Under the pieces are notes generated by a model that made no database searches, was not told the origin of the DNA, and saw only the letters and a program-made list of their open reading frames with translations. From positions 54,566 to 118,565 of the forward strand of contig CAKSCV010000007.1 of the NCBI GenBank assembly GCA_934444645.1: 64,000 nucleotides of DNA, written 5' to 3'. Both the position numbers and the translations under genes were made by a program. This DNA is from an uncultured Eubacteriales bacterium (GTDB taxonomy: Bacteria > Bacillota > Clostridia > Oscillospirales > CAG-382). Shown in pieces: positions 7,784-15,951 of this stretch (its first letter is position 1; each line of letters begins with the position of its first letter).

Positions 7784-9049
7784 GTGCTGCAGACATTCAA
7801 AAACGCTTGGAAGATTCCGGAACTCCGCAAGAAAATGCTCTTTACGCTGTTCATTCTTGTTCTGTTCCGCATCGGCTCTGTCATTCCGGTTCCGTTTGTT
7901 TATGCAAACCTTGTACAGGATGCGGTAAACGGCGGTGGCTTGCAGGGATTGTTCCAGTACTTCAACATCATCTCCGGCGAAGCGTTTTCTAAGGCAACTT
8001 TATTCGCACTCTCCATCTCGCCGTATATCACGGCTTCCATCGTTATCCAGCTTTTGACCATCGCTATCCCGCCGCTCGAAAGAATGGCTAAGGAAGGCGA
8101 AGAAGGCCGTAAAAAGCTCACCCAGATCACGCGCTATACGACAGTCGGTCTTGCTCTCTTAACCAGTATCGGTTATTGCGCATTCCTGTATGCCTCGCAT
8201 TGGGTTATCCCGGGCTACGATCACCTGTTCCATAAGCTCGTTATCATTTCCTGCTATTGCGCCGGCGCTTCCATCATCATGTGGCTCGCCGAAAAGATCA
8301 ATGACCACGGAATCGGCAATGGTATTTCCATTATCCTTTTTGTCAATATCGCCGCTTCCTTCCCGTCCATGTTCTCGACCGCTTTGACAAACGGCTATCT
8401 CATCTTTGCTCTGTTTGTTGTTATCACGCTTGTAATGGTTGTCTTTGTCGTTCACGTGACCAATGCGGAACGCAGACTTCCGGTGCAGTACGCTAAGCGT
8501 CAGGTCGGCAGAAAGATGTACGGCGGCCAGAGCACATTCCTGCCGATTAAGCTGAATATGTCCGGCGTTATGCCGATCATCTTCGCCAGCTCGATCGCAG
8601 CTATCCCGATGACCATTGCTTCCATCATCCCGAATTCGGGCTTTGCACGCTTCGTCAGCTCGTATTTCTCGATGTCAAGTGTTCCGTATATGATCATCTA
8701 TTTCGTTCTTATCATCGCGTTTTCTTACTTCTACCTTGCAATTTCCTTCAATCCGGTGGAAGTTTCCAACAACCTGAAAAAGAACGGCGGCTTTATCATG
8801 GGTATCCGCCCGGGTAAGCCCACGACCGATTATATTACCAAGATTCTCGGCAGAGTCACCCTCATCGGTGCCATCTTCTTAGGCATCGTTGCTTGCTTGC
8901 CGATGCTTCTTTCGATGTTCAACCAGAAAATGAGCGGTCTCGCCTTCGGCGGCTCCTCGCTCTTAATCTTGGTCAGCGTTGTTATTGAAACGACACGCGA
9001 AATTGAAGCACAAATGACCATGCGTCATTACAAAGGCTTTCTTGAATAA
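7784..9049 (+). CDS. secY: Preprotein translocase subunit SecY (GTG start)
   Basis: The 421-residue membrane protein has ten predicted hydrophobic spans and is the channel-forming subunit of the SecYEG translocon. Motifs include 'GGLQGLFQYFNIISGEAFSKA' near residue 45 in the plug region, 'GIGNGISIILFVNI' and the C-terminal 'SVVIETTREIEAQMTMRHYKGFLE'-type tail. It starts with GTG two bases after the rplO stop; GAGGTGAT (7771-7778) is the ribosome binding site. Position at the end of the spc block is classical. Confidence 0.97.
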   Translation: MLQTFKNAWKIPELRKKMLFTLFILVLFRIGSVIPVPFVYANLVQDAVNGGGLQGLFQYFNIISGEAFSKATLFALSISPYITASIVIQLLTIAIPPLERMAKEGEEGRKKLTQITRYTTVGLALLTSIGYCAFLYASHWVIPGYDHLFHKLVIISCYCAGASIIMWLAEKINDHGIGNGISIILFVNIAASFPSMFSTALTNGYLIFALFVVITLVMVVFVVHVTNAERRLPVQYAKRQVGRKMYGGQSTFLPIKLNMSGVMPIIFASSIAAIPMTIASIIPNSGFARFVSSYFSMSSVPYMIIYFVLIIAFSYFYLAISFNPVEVSNNLKKNGGFIMGIRPGKPTTDYITKILGRVTLIGAIFLGIVACLPMLLSMFNQKMSGLAFGGSSLLILVSVVIETTREIEAQMTMRHYKGFLE

Positions 9050-9099
9050 TCCGTAAGGATTGTTTGAGAGTTCCATTGACACACAGGTTAGGAGATATT

Positions 9100-9738
9100 A
9101 TGAATATAATATTTTTCGGTGCTCCGGGTGCCGGCAAAGGCACACAGGCTGAAATCGTCAGCAAAAAACTCGATATTCCCACGATTTCTACGGGTAATAT
9201 CATCCGTGAAGCGATCAAAAACGGGACCGAAATGGGTCTTTCGGCTAAGAGCTATATCGACGCCGGAAAGCTCGTTCCCGATGAGGTCGTGATCGGAATC
9301 ATCAAAGACAGACTCGATAAGGACGACTGCAAAAACGGATTTATCCTCGACGGTTTTCCGCGCACCATTCCGCAGGCGAAAGCTCTCGACGAAATGGGCG
9401 TGAAGATCGATGTCGTTCTCAATATCGAAGTGTCCGATGAAGATATCGTCAACCGCATGAGCGGCAGAAGAACCTGCCCGAAGTGCGGCAGTACGTATCA
9501 TATCGAATTCAATCCAACCAAAGCAGAGGGTGTATGCGATAACTGCGGCACGGAGCTTACTGTGCGCAAGGACGATCATCCCGATGTTGTCAAAAGCAGA
9601 CTTGATGTCTACCACAGCGAAACAGAGCCTTTGAAAGCTTTTTATGAAGAAAAAGGCATTCTTCGCACCGTGGTCGGTCAAAAAGAGCTCAAGGATACCA
9701 CCGCGCTTACCGCAAAAGCACTCGGTATCGAAGATTAG
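9100..9738 (+). CDS. adk: Adenylate kinase, zinc-lid form
   Basis: The 212-residue enzyme interconverts ATP+AMP and 2 ADP. The P-loop GAPGAGKGTQ is at residues 7-16, the AMP-binding 'TGNIIREAI' follows, and 'DGFPRT' is at 84-89. The lid carries four cysteines (C126, C129, C146, C149) that bind structural zinc, the Gram-positive form. ATG 9100 follows TTAGGAGAT; an upstream in-frame start at 9064 lacks a site. secY-adk-map linkage is standard. Confidence 0.97.
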   Translation: MNIIFFGAPGAGKGTQAEIVSKKLDIPTISTGNIIREAIKNGTEMGLSAKSYIDAGKLVPDEVVIGIIKDRLDKDDCKNGFILDGFPRTIPQAKALDEMGVKIDVVLNIEVSDEDIVNRMSGRRTCPKCGSTYHIEFNPTKAEGVCDNCGTELTVRKDDHPDVVKSRLDVYHSETEPLKAFYEEKGILRTVVGQKELKDTTALTAKALGIED

Positions 9739-9768
9739 TCGAAAGACTGCATTAAGGACTGGTTTTGC

Positions 9769-10515
9769 ATGATTAAGATCAAAAACAACCAAGAAATCGC
9801 GCTGATGCGCGAAGCAGGCAAAATCACGGCAGGCGCGTTAGCACTTGCGGCGACTTTGGTAAAGCCGGGCGTTTCTCTGATTCATATCGATTCCGAGATT
9901 CACCGCTTTATCACGTCGCATTGCGCTATACCTTCGTTCCTGCATTACAACGGTTTTCCTGCCAGTGCCTGCATCAGCGTCAACGATGAAGTGATTCACG
10001 GAATTCCCGGCAAACGGCTGCTCACCGAAGGCGATATCGTCAAGGTGGATGTCGGTGCCTGTTACAAGGGCTACCACGGAGACGCGGCCCGCACGCTTTT
10101 CTGCGGCGAGGTTTCCGAGGACGCCAAGCGTTTGGAACGAATCACACGTGAGAGCTTTTTTGAGGGCATCAAGTATGCCGATCCGTCGCACCGTTTGGGC
10201 GATATTTCCCACGCCATCCAAGAGCACGTCGAAAGCGCAGGCTTTTCGGTGGTCAAGGATTTTGTCGGTCACGGTGTCGGTGCCCATCTGCATGAAGATC
10301 CCGAAATTCCCAATTACGGCAAAGCCGGCCGCGGCACACGCCTGTACGAGGGTATGACGCTCGCCATTGAACCGATGGTCAATTTCGGTACAGCCGAGGT
10401 TTCGGTGCTCGACAACGACTGGACGGTCGTAACGGATGACGGAGCTCTTTCCGCCCATTACGAAAACTCCATTCTGATCACCGAAAACGGTCCCGAAATT
10501 CTCACGAAACTATGA
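9769..10515 (+). CDS. map: Methionine aminopeptidase, type I
   Basis: This 248-residue protein removes the N-terminal Met from nascent proteins. It has the pita-bread fold motifs and metal ligands: 'VDVGACYKGYHGDAART' (two Asp), 'VGHGVGAHLHEDP' (His) and 'AIEPMVNFG' (Glu). There is no N-terminal SEC-C zinc extension. It overlaps the next gene by ATGA, so the two are coupled. Confidence 0.96.
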   Translation: MIKIKNNQEIALMREAGKITAGALALAATLVKPGVSLIHIDSEIHRFITSHCAIPSFLHYNGFPASACISVNDEVIHGIPGKRLLTEGDIVKVDVGACYKGYHGDAARTLFCGEVSEDAKRLERITRESFFEGIKYADPSHRLGDISHAIQEHVESAGFSVVKDFVGHGVGAHLHEDPEIPNYGKAGRGTRLYEGMTLAIEPMVNFGTAEVSVLDNDWTVVTDDGALSAHYENSILITENGPEILTKL

Positions 10516-10820
10516 GCTTTGATCGGAAACGAAAACTGAAGATCCGTAACAGCTTCTGTGAAAGTCACGGAACCGGGTGCCTTGTGCGTTCCCGCTCCGG
10601 ACGGACGCGCGGCAAAGTTTTTGCCGTCGTTGCCACAGAAACGGATGCGAAGGGAAGCCTGTATGCCCTCGTAAGCGATGGCAAAACACGGCCGCTTTCC
10701 CATCCGAAGCGCAAAAGTGCCGCACATCTCGAAAAGCTTCTTCCGGCCCTCGGACGCTCGCCGTTCGGAACGGATGAAGAAATACGATGCGCGATCGAGG
10801 CTCTTACGGATATCAAGTAA
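10512..10820 (+). CDS. KOW domain RNA-binding protein (L14e/L27e-like)
   Basis: The 102-residue basic protein contains an SH3-like KOW segment (GCLVRSRSGRTRGKVFAVVA, residues about 20-39, then a hydrophobic strand LYALVSDG). Proteins of this type, related to archaeal/eukaryotic ribosomal L14e, are encoded between map and infA in many Clostridia; their function is not established, but ribosome or rRNA binding is likely. It starts at the ATGA overlap with map and has no separate ribosome binding site outside map. Confidence 0.8.
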   Translation: MSFDRKRKLKIRNSFCESHGTGCLVRSRSGRTRGKVFAVVATETDAKGSLYALVSDGKTRPLSHPKRKSAAHLEKLLPALGRSPFGTDEEIRCAIEALTDIK

Positions 10821-10836
10821 TTTTGGAGGGATTGAA

Positions 10837-11055
10837 ATGTCCAAAGACGACGTTATTGAATTTGAGGGCGTGGTTACGGAGGCTCTTCCGAACGCTACGT
10901 TCCTTGTAAAGCTTCCCAACGATCATGTCGTAACGGCACATATCTCCGGCAAGTTGAGAATGAATTTCATTAAGATTCTTCCGGGCGATAAGGTGACGAT
11001 CGAGGTTTCGAGCTACGACCTGACCAAGGGCAGAATCACATGGCGCGCCAAATAA
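10837..11055 (+). CDS. infA: Translation initiation factor IF-1
   Basis: The 72-residue OB-fold protein starts MSKDDVIEFEGVVTEALPNA and ends RGRITWR-like (TKGRITWRAK), both IF-1 hallmarks. It binds the A site of the 30S subunit during initiation. ATG 10837 is behind TTGGAGGG (10823-10830). An in-frame upstream start at 10678 lies inside the KOW gene and is not supported. Confidence 0.96.
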   Translation: MSKDDVIEFEGVVTEALPNATFLVKLPNDHVVTAHISGKLRMNFIKILPGDKVTIEVSSYDLTKGRITWRAK

Positions 11056-11094
11056 GCCGACGCTTGACAAGCGCGCAAACAGGAGGATTTTAAG

Positions 11095-11208
11095 ATGAAA
11101 GTGAAACCTTCGGTAAAAAAGATATGCGAAAAATGCAAGATCATCAAGCGCCGCGGCGTCGTAATGGTGATCTGCGAAAATCCGAAGCATAAGCAAAGAC
11201 AGGGCTAA
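11095..11208 (+). CDS. rpmJ: 50S ribosomal protein L36, zinc-binding
   Basis: A 37-residue protein beginning MKVKPSVKKICEKCKIIKRR; the C-x-x-C, Cys and His ligands of the zinc-ribbon L36 are present (CEKC, ICENPKHKQRQG). ACAGGAGG (11080-11087) precedes the ATG. It is the last-assembled, smallest 50S protein and sits between infA and rpsM as usual. The gene is very short but unambiguous. Confidence 0.96.
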   Translation: MKVKPSVKKICEKCKIIKRRGVVMVICENPKHKQRQG

Positions 11209-11252
11209 GAAACCCATTTGCGTCACACGACGAGAAAACGAGGTGTAATAAC

Positions 11253-11621
11253 ATGGCACGTATAGCAGGTGTAGATCTTCCGAGAGAAAAACGAGTCGAA
11301 ATCGGACTCACCTATATTTTCGGTATCGGACGTACCCGCTCCAATGAAATACTTGCAAAGACCGGCATCAATCCTGACACCAGAGTCAAGGATCTGTCCG
11401 AGGATGATGTTGCAAAGCTGCGTGAAGCAATCGAACACGAATACGCTGTTGAAGGCGATCTCCGCAGAGATATCGCAATGAATATCAAGCGTCTTATCGA
11501 AATCGATTCTTACAGAGGCTCCAGACATCGCAAGGGTCTTCCGGTAAGAGGTCAGCGTTCCAAAACCAACGCAAGAACCCGTAAAGGTCCGGCAAAGACC
11601 ATCGCCAATAAGAAGAAGTAA
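11253..11621 (+). CDS. rpsM: 30S ribosomal protein S13
   Basis: The 122-residue protein starts MARIAGVDLPREKRVEIGL and has the helix-two-turn-helix core, 'SYRGSRHRKGLPVRGQRSKT' and the basic tail that reaches the P-site tRNA. It bridges to L5 in the large subunit. Ribosome binding site ACGAGGTG is before the ATG. Confidence 0.97.
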   Translation: MARIAGVDLPREKRVEIGLTYIFGIGRTRSNEILAKTGINPDTRVKDLSEDDVAKLREAIEHEYAVEGDLRRDIAMNIKRLIEIDSYRGSRHRKGLPVRGQRSKTNARTRKGPAKTIANKKK

Positions 11622-11672
11622 CCAGTATTCAACATGACTGCCGTCATGTAAGAAGGAGTGACTAACGAAAGT

Positions 11673-12074
11673 ATGGCAAAAGTTACAACGAAAAAAGCGG
11701 TAACCAGAAAACGCCGCGAACGCAAAAATATTGAAAAAGGCTCCGCACATATCCGTTCGTCCTTTAACAACACGATCGTCACCATCACCGATACCAACGG
11801 AAACGCACTCTCTTGGGCTTCCGCCGGTGAAATGGGCTTCCGCGGTTCGAGAAAATCCACGCCGTATGCTGCTCAGACTGCCGCCGAAACGGCTGCCAAG
11901 GCTGCTATGGAACATGGCCTTAAAACGGTTGAAGTTTTCGTTAAAGGCCCGGGTCAGGGACGTGAATCCGCCATCCGTGCGCTTCAGACCGCAGGTCTTG
12001 AAATCGTATCCATCAAGGATGTAACGCCGATTCCGCACAACGGCTGCCGTCCTCCTAAGAGAAGACGCGTATAA
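11673..12074 (+). CDS. rpsK: 30S ribosomal protein S11
   Basis: The 133-residue protein starts MAKVTTKKAVTRKRRERKNI and carries the S11 core 'GSAHIRSSFNNTIVTITD' and C-terminal 'PIPHNGCRPPKRRRV'. It forms the 30S platform with S6, S18 and S21. ATG 11673 matches the conserved N-terminus; the AGAAGGAG (11651-11658) is rather far (14 bases), and an in-frame GTG at 11658 would add five unconserved residues. Confidence 0.95.
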   Translation: MAKVTTKKAVTRKRRERKNIEKGSAHIRSSFNNTIVTITDTNGNALSWASAGEMGFRGSRKSTPYAAQTAAETAAKAAMEHGLKTVEVFVKGPGQGRESAIRALQTAGLEIVSIKDVTPIPHNGCRPPKRRRV

Positions 12075-12126
12075 GCTGCGGAACTTTTACCTGTTCCCAA
12101 AAGTTATTTAAGGAGGAATTAAACTC

Positions 12127-12759
12127 ATGGCAAAATACACAGGTCCCGCTTGCAGACAGTGCCGCAGAGAAGGCGTTAAGCTGTTTGCCAAGGGCGAACG
12201 TTGCTTTACCGAAAAGTGCGCAATGAACAGACGCACCGGCGTGCCGGGTCAGCATGGCGCAGCCCGCAAAAAGGTAAGCGAATACGGCTTGCAGCTCCGT
12301 GAGGTGCAGAAGGCCAAGAGATACTACGGTATCCCCGAAAGACAGTTCAGAAACTACTTCAAGACTGCTGACGCAAAAGAGGGCATGACCGGCGAAAATC
12401 TTCTCACGCTCATCGAACGCCGTCTTGACAACGTCGTTTTCCGTATGGGTATGGGCGAAAGCCGCAGAGATGCAAGACAGCTCGTTACCCATGGTCATTT
12501 CCTTGTAAACGGCAAGAAAGCTGACATCGCTTCCATGATCCTTCGTGCCGGCGACGTCGTTACCGTTAAGGATACCAGCCGTAAGTCCGATAAGATCAAA
12601 TCTCTCATCGAAAACCTCGATAACCGTACCTTCCCGGCTTGGCTTGACGTTGACAAGCAGAATGTGACCGCTACGATTACGACGCTTCCTAAGAGAGAAG
12701 ACATCGACTTCCCGTTTGAGGAACACTTTATCGTTGAGTGGTACTCGAAGAAAGCATAA
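12127..12759 (+). CDS. rpsD: 30S ribosomal protein S4, zinc-knuckle form
   Basis: The 210-residue protein begins MAKYTGPACRQCRREGVKL; three or four N-terminal cysteines (C9, C12, C26, C31) mark the zinc-containing S4. An S4 RNA-binding domain lies at residues about 98-160 (ERRLDNVVFRMGMGESRRDA). S4 initiates 30S assembly and in E. coli represses the alpha operon. AAGGAGG precedes the ATG. Confidence 0.97.
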   Translation: MAKYTGPACRQCRREGVKLFAKGERCFTEKCAMNRRTGVPGQHGAARKKVSEYGLQLREVQKAKRYYGIPERQFRNYFKTADAKEGMTGENLLTLIERRLDNVVFRMGMGESRRDARQLVTHGHFLVNGKKADIASMILRAGDVVTVKDTSRKSDKIKSLIENLDNRTFPAWLDVDKQNVTATITTLPKREDIDFPFEEHFIVEWYSKKA

Positions 12760-12819
12760 CCTTTTGAACTTGAACAAAAGTTACAGAAACGTTATTACGA
12801 GAAGGGGAGGTTTCAGGCA

Positions 12820-13773
12820 ATGATAGAAATAGAAAGACCGAATATTACAACAGTCGAATTGAAATCCGACGGCTCCTACGGCAAATTCGTGATCGAGCCC
12901 TTGGAAAGAGGATATGGAACCACGCTTGGCAACTCACTTCGCCGTGTGCTTTTAAGCTCGCTTCCGGGCGTTGCCGCCACCAGCGTTAAGATAGACGGCG
13001 TGCTTCATGAAATCTCGGTAATCCCCAACGTTAAAGAAGATGTTCCTGAGATCATTCTCAATATCAAAGGCATTACCGCCAAGCTTCATACCGATTCTCC
13101 CAAAACCGTCATCCTCGAAGCGACGGAAGAAGGCGAGGTCAAGGCCGGCGATATCAAGTGCGATGCGGATATTGAAATTCTCAACAAGGATCATCATTTG
13201 GCATATGTGGAGGCAGGCGGAGCTTTGAAAATGGAGCTTACCTTCGGACATGGCCGCGGCTATGTTTCGGGTGAGAAAAACAAGGCTGCTCTGCAAAATC
13301 CTCCCATCGGTCTTATTTGCGTTGATTCCATCTATACCCCGGTTTACAAAGTGAATTACACGGTGGAAAACACCCGTGTAGGCAACGTGACCGACTACGA
13401 TAAGCTCACGCTTGAGGTACTGACGGACGGAACCATCTCCGCAAAGGAAGCCATATCGCTTGCTGCCAAGATTCTCAATGAGCATCTCAGTCTGTTTATA
13501 GACTTGTCAGATGACGCGAAAAAAGCGGAAATAATGGTGGACAGACAGGAAACCATTAAGGAAAAAGTGTTGGAGATGACCATTGAGGAGCTTGACATGT
13601 CAGTGCGCTCGTTCAACTGCTTGAAGCGCGCCGGCATTGATACAGTCGAAGACCTCGTCAATAAGACGGAGGACGAGATGATCAAGGTTCGTAACCTCGG
13701 CAAGAAGTCTCTTGAAGAAGTTATTCAGAAGCTGCATTCTCTCGGCCTTTCCTTAAAGAAGGATGAAGACTGA
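12820..13773 (+). CDS. rpoA: RNA polymerase alpha subunit
   Basis: The 317-residue subunit has an N-terminal assembly domain (residues 1-230, with 'LERGYGTTLGNSLRRVLLSS' as the dimerisation motif) and a C-terminal domain (about 250-312, 'MSVRSFNCLKRAGIDTVEDL') that contacts UP elements and activators. Acidic residues follow at the end. GGGGAGG precedes the ATG. Placement between rpsD and rplQ is universal. Confidence 0.98.
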   Translation: MIEIERPNITTVELKSDGSYGKFVIEPLERGYGTTLGNSLRRVLLSSLPGVAATSVKIDGVLHEISVIPNVKEDVPEIILNIKGITAKLHTDSPKTVILEATEEGEVKAGDIKCDADIEILNKDHHLAYVEAGGALKMELTFGHGRGYVSGEKNKAALQNPPIGLICVDSIYTPVYKVNYTVENTRVGNVTDYDKLTLEVLTDGTISAKEAISLAAKILNEHLSLFIDLSDDAKKAEIMVDRQETIKEKVLEMTIEELDMSVRSFNCLKRAGIDTVEDLVNKTEDEMIKVRNLGKKSLEEVIQKLHSLGLSLKKDED

Positions 13774-13923
13774 ACCGAACGGCTGCCACAGTCACCTTGA
13801 AAACCAATTCCGGTTGATACCGGAAGGTCATGCGCGCGTTTGTTAAAAGCCGCTCATGACGGGAAAACCACTTGCGGCAACAGGCCGTAAGGATAGTATC
13901 AATTCACGAAGGAGGCTAAATCC
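13774..13923 (+). promoter_or_regulatory. rpoA-rplQ intergenic leader with hairpins
   Basis: This 150-base gap is the longest in the alpha block. It contains a TTCCGG-ttgata-CCGGAA hairpin (about 13808-13825) and a looser GTCATG...CATGAC pairing (about 13828-13860) before the strong GAAGGAGG of rplQ. It may be an mRNA processing or autoregulatory leader. That is an inference from the pairings only; I do not recognise a known ribosomal leader family. Confidence 0.35.
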
Positions 13924-14268
13924 ATGCCAGGAACAAGAAAACTTGGACGTCCGACAGACATCAGAATGTCCATGTTGAAAGGTCTTGTTACTTATCTGCT
14001 TGAAAACGGCAGATTGGAAACGACCGTATACAGAGCGAAAGAAGTTCGCGCTCTTACCGATAAAATGATCACTTTGGGCAAGAAGAATACGCTTGCCGCA
14101 AAGAGACAGGCACTTGCTTTTATTACCAAGGAAGAGGTTGTCGTTAAGCTCTTTAACGAAATCGCTCCCTCGTATGCAGACCGCAACGGCGGCTACACGA
14201 GAGTTCTCAAGATCGGTCCGAGACGCGGCGACGGTGCCGAAATGGCCATCATTGAGCTTGTAAAGTAA
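13924..14268 (+). CDS. rplQ: 50S ribosomal protein L17
   Basis: The 114-residue protein starts MPGTRKLGRPTDIRMSMLKG and ends with 'GGYTRVLKIGPRRGDGAEMA', the L17 signature. It lies near the exit tunnel beside L22 and L32. It ends the superoperon here: a terminator follows within about 20 bases, and the ecfA/ecfT-truA-rplM-rpsI genes that often follow in Clostridia are absent, so synteny breaks at this point. Confidence 0.97.
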   Translation: MPGTRKLGRPTDIRMSMLKGLVTYLLENGRLETTVYRAKEVRALTDKMITLGKKNTLAAKRQALAFITKEEVVVKLFNEIAPSYADRNGGYTRVLKIGPRRGDGAEMAIIELVK

Positions 14269-14286
14269 AAAACTTTTCAGCAAAGC

Positions 14287-14320
14287 AAAAGCGGAAGCAC
14301 AAAGGTGTTTCCGCTTTTTT
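14287..14320 (+). terminator. Terminator of the ribosomal superoperon
   Basis: An AAAGCGGAA/TTCCGCTTT stem extended by CAC/GTG around an AAAG loop is followed by six T residues. It lies 18 bases after the rplQ stop. A classical intrinsic terminator. Confidence 0.9.
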
Positions 14321-14337
14321 GCTGCGTAAGAAGAAAA

Positions 14338-14369
14338 AGCCCGGCGGTTTGGAATACAAACCGCCGGCC
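14338..14369 (-). terminator. Terminator of the sugar-acid operon
   Basis: The stem CCGGCGGTTT/AAACCGCCGG with a GGAATAC loop is followed, read on the minus strand, by GCTTTTTCTT. It lies just past the end of the minus-strand glycosidase-like gene, so it terminates that operon and isolates it from the ribosomal operon converging on it. Confidence 0.8.
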
Positions 14370-14404
14370 ATGTTTTTAGAAAAATGTTACAACGGGGCAA
14401 TCTG

Positions 14405-15925
14405 TTATTTCACAAGGCCTGCCGCATGAGCGCCGCCAAAATCACCGTTTTCATCTGCCAGCCCGAAGGAATACAGCTTGCCCGACACATGAAAACGCAG
14501 ACGGAACGGTTCGTTGTTGAGCGTTGAAGCGTCAAAATCGCCGAAGCTCATTTTGTGTGCTGTGCTGTCGCCGCAGAATGCCTCCGATTTTGCCAAGAGT
14601 GTGCCGTTTGCCGACAGAAGCTCGACCGAAACAGTGCCTTCCGCATTGATGTAAAAAGCGCGTTTTCCGTGGCATTCGAGTAAGCGCGTGGTGAGTGTGC
14701 CGTCACCGTTCATCGAAACAAAGCCGTCGCGGCGAAGCTTGGCAAGTCCGGTTGCACCGTTGCAGTACATCCCGTTCTGTGTCCACGGAACTTCGACTTT
14801 GTTCGTATCGCCGCCAAAAGCAGAGTAGTATATCCACAACTCATCGCCGTGAATGATACATATGCCGCCGACTGACTGCACATAGCCTCGGTCCCATGCG
14901 CCCTCGTGTATCGATGCATTTAAGAAGCTCTTTCTGCAGGGACGGGAGAAGTGAAAGCCGTCGCGGCTGTACATCGGCATAAGCTCCGTGATTTTCGGTA
15001 CACCGACTGTCTCACACACGTTGTTTTCCGGACCGTACATAATCTGGAACATACCGAGCATAATGCTCTCATAACCGACGCAGTCCACATTGTAGAGCTG
15101 CGGCGGAAATCCGATATAGGGATTTACCTTGTCAAGATCGTCGCACGCCATCCAACGGCGCTCGCATTCCGAGCCTTGTGCGGCAAGTGCAAGATACTCG
15201 TCACTTTCACGGTAGGAACGGCACCGCCCCGACCAAAAAGCACGCACACTGTATACCCATTTTTTTCGAAAAGGGTTGTAGAACATGGTACTGCGGTCGC
15301 CGGTGTTCATGTCTCCGGCAAGTGCAAAATCATGGAAGTGAATGCCGTCGCCGCTTACGGCGATGACGGCCGGAAAACAACCGCCGGGATTGTGAAGATA
15401 CAGCTTGTATTTTTCATCCTTGGGCGCGCTATAATCGATAAAAACCGTGGTGGAGTCTGGACGCAGATATTCGACCTTAGGCATATGGTATTCAAGCTCG
15501 GTGTAGTTCTCATAAGGCAGGATCCTGTTGGTGCCTTTTACAACACCGAGGTCAGGGCGTTCCCAATGAATGCCGTCCTTCGAAGTGGCATAGCACATGT
15601 TTTTTAGCCATGTGCCCTCGTACCACATTTTATAGAGCTTTTCCTCTTCGTCATACCAAACGCCGCCGCTTTTGGGGCAGGCGGCCGGTGCGCCGTCGGT
15701 TTCCCAAGGCGTTTCGGGAAACAGGATCGGATTGCCTTCAAACTTTTTTGGATTATGGTATTCCGGCGCAAGGTCGGTGGAATCGATGAGAAAATCATCG
15801 ACAAACAGCTGTCGGCCAACCGAAATATCAATGATTTCCGGCGGATGTTTCAAGTATGGAACATTTTGCGCGTCCGATGGCGATGCATCGGGTTCGTAGG
15901 CAATATTGTTATAAAGCTTTTCCAT
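14405..15925 (-). CDS. Five-bladed beta-propeller glycosidase-like protein (GH32/43-like)
   Basis: The 506-residue protein has no signal peptide. Repeated motifs of a five-bladed propeller hydrolase are visible: 'GRQLFVDDFLID' (about 37-48), 'GNPILFPETPWE' (about 63-74), 'WYDEEEKLYKMWYEG' (about 89-103), 'ATSKDGIHWERPDLG' (about 112-126) and later 'YSRDGFHFSRP'. The 'W-Y-D..K-Y-K-M-W-Y' and 'S-x-D-G-x-x-W' patterns occur in GH32/43/68-type and related uncharacterised families; the exact family and substrate cannot be fixed. It is the last gene of a minus-strand operon with a KDPG-type aldolase and a ketodeoxy sugar-acid kinase, so a role in uronate or glycoside use is inferred. AGGAGG lies 8 bases before the ATG. 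Confidence 0.6.
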   Translation of the reverse strand: MEKLYNNIAYEPDASPSDAQNVPYLKHPPEIIDISVGRQLFVDDFLIDSTDLAPEYHNPKKFEGNPILFPETPWETDGAPAACPKSGGVWYDEEEKLYKMWYEGTWLKNMCYATSKDGIHWERPDLGVVKGTNRILPYENYTELEYHMPKVEYLRPDSTTVFIDYSAPKDEKYKLYLHNPGGCFPAVIAVSGDGIHFHDFALAGDMNTGDRSTMFYNPFRKKWVYSVRAFWSGRCRSYRESDEYLALAAQGSECERRWMACDDLDKVNPYIGFPPQLYNVDCVGYESIMLGMFQIMYGPENNVCETVGVPKITELMPMYSRDGFHFSRPCRKSFLNASIHEGAWDRGYVQSVGGICIIHGDELWIYYSAFGGDTNKVEVPWTQNGMYCNGATGLAKLRRDGFVSMNGDGTLTTRLLECHGKRAFYINAEGTVSVELLSANGTLLAKSEAFCGDSTAHKMSFGDFDASTLNNEPFRLRFHVSGKLYSFGLADENGDFGGAHAAGLVK

Positions 15926-15951
15926 TGTATTTTCCTCCTGAAATGAATGGT

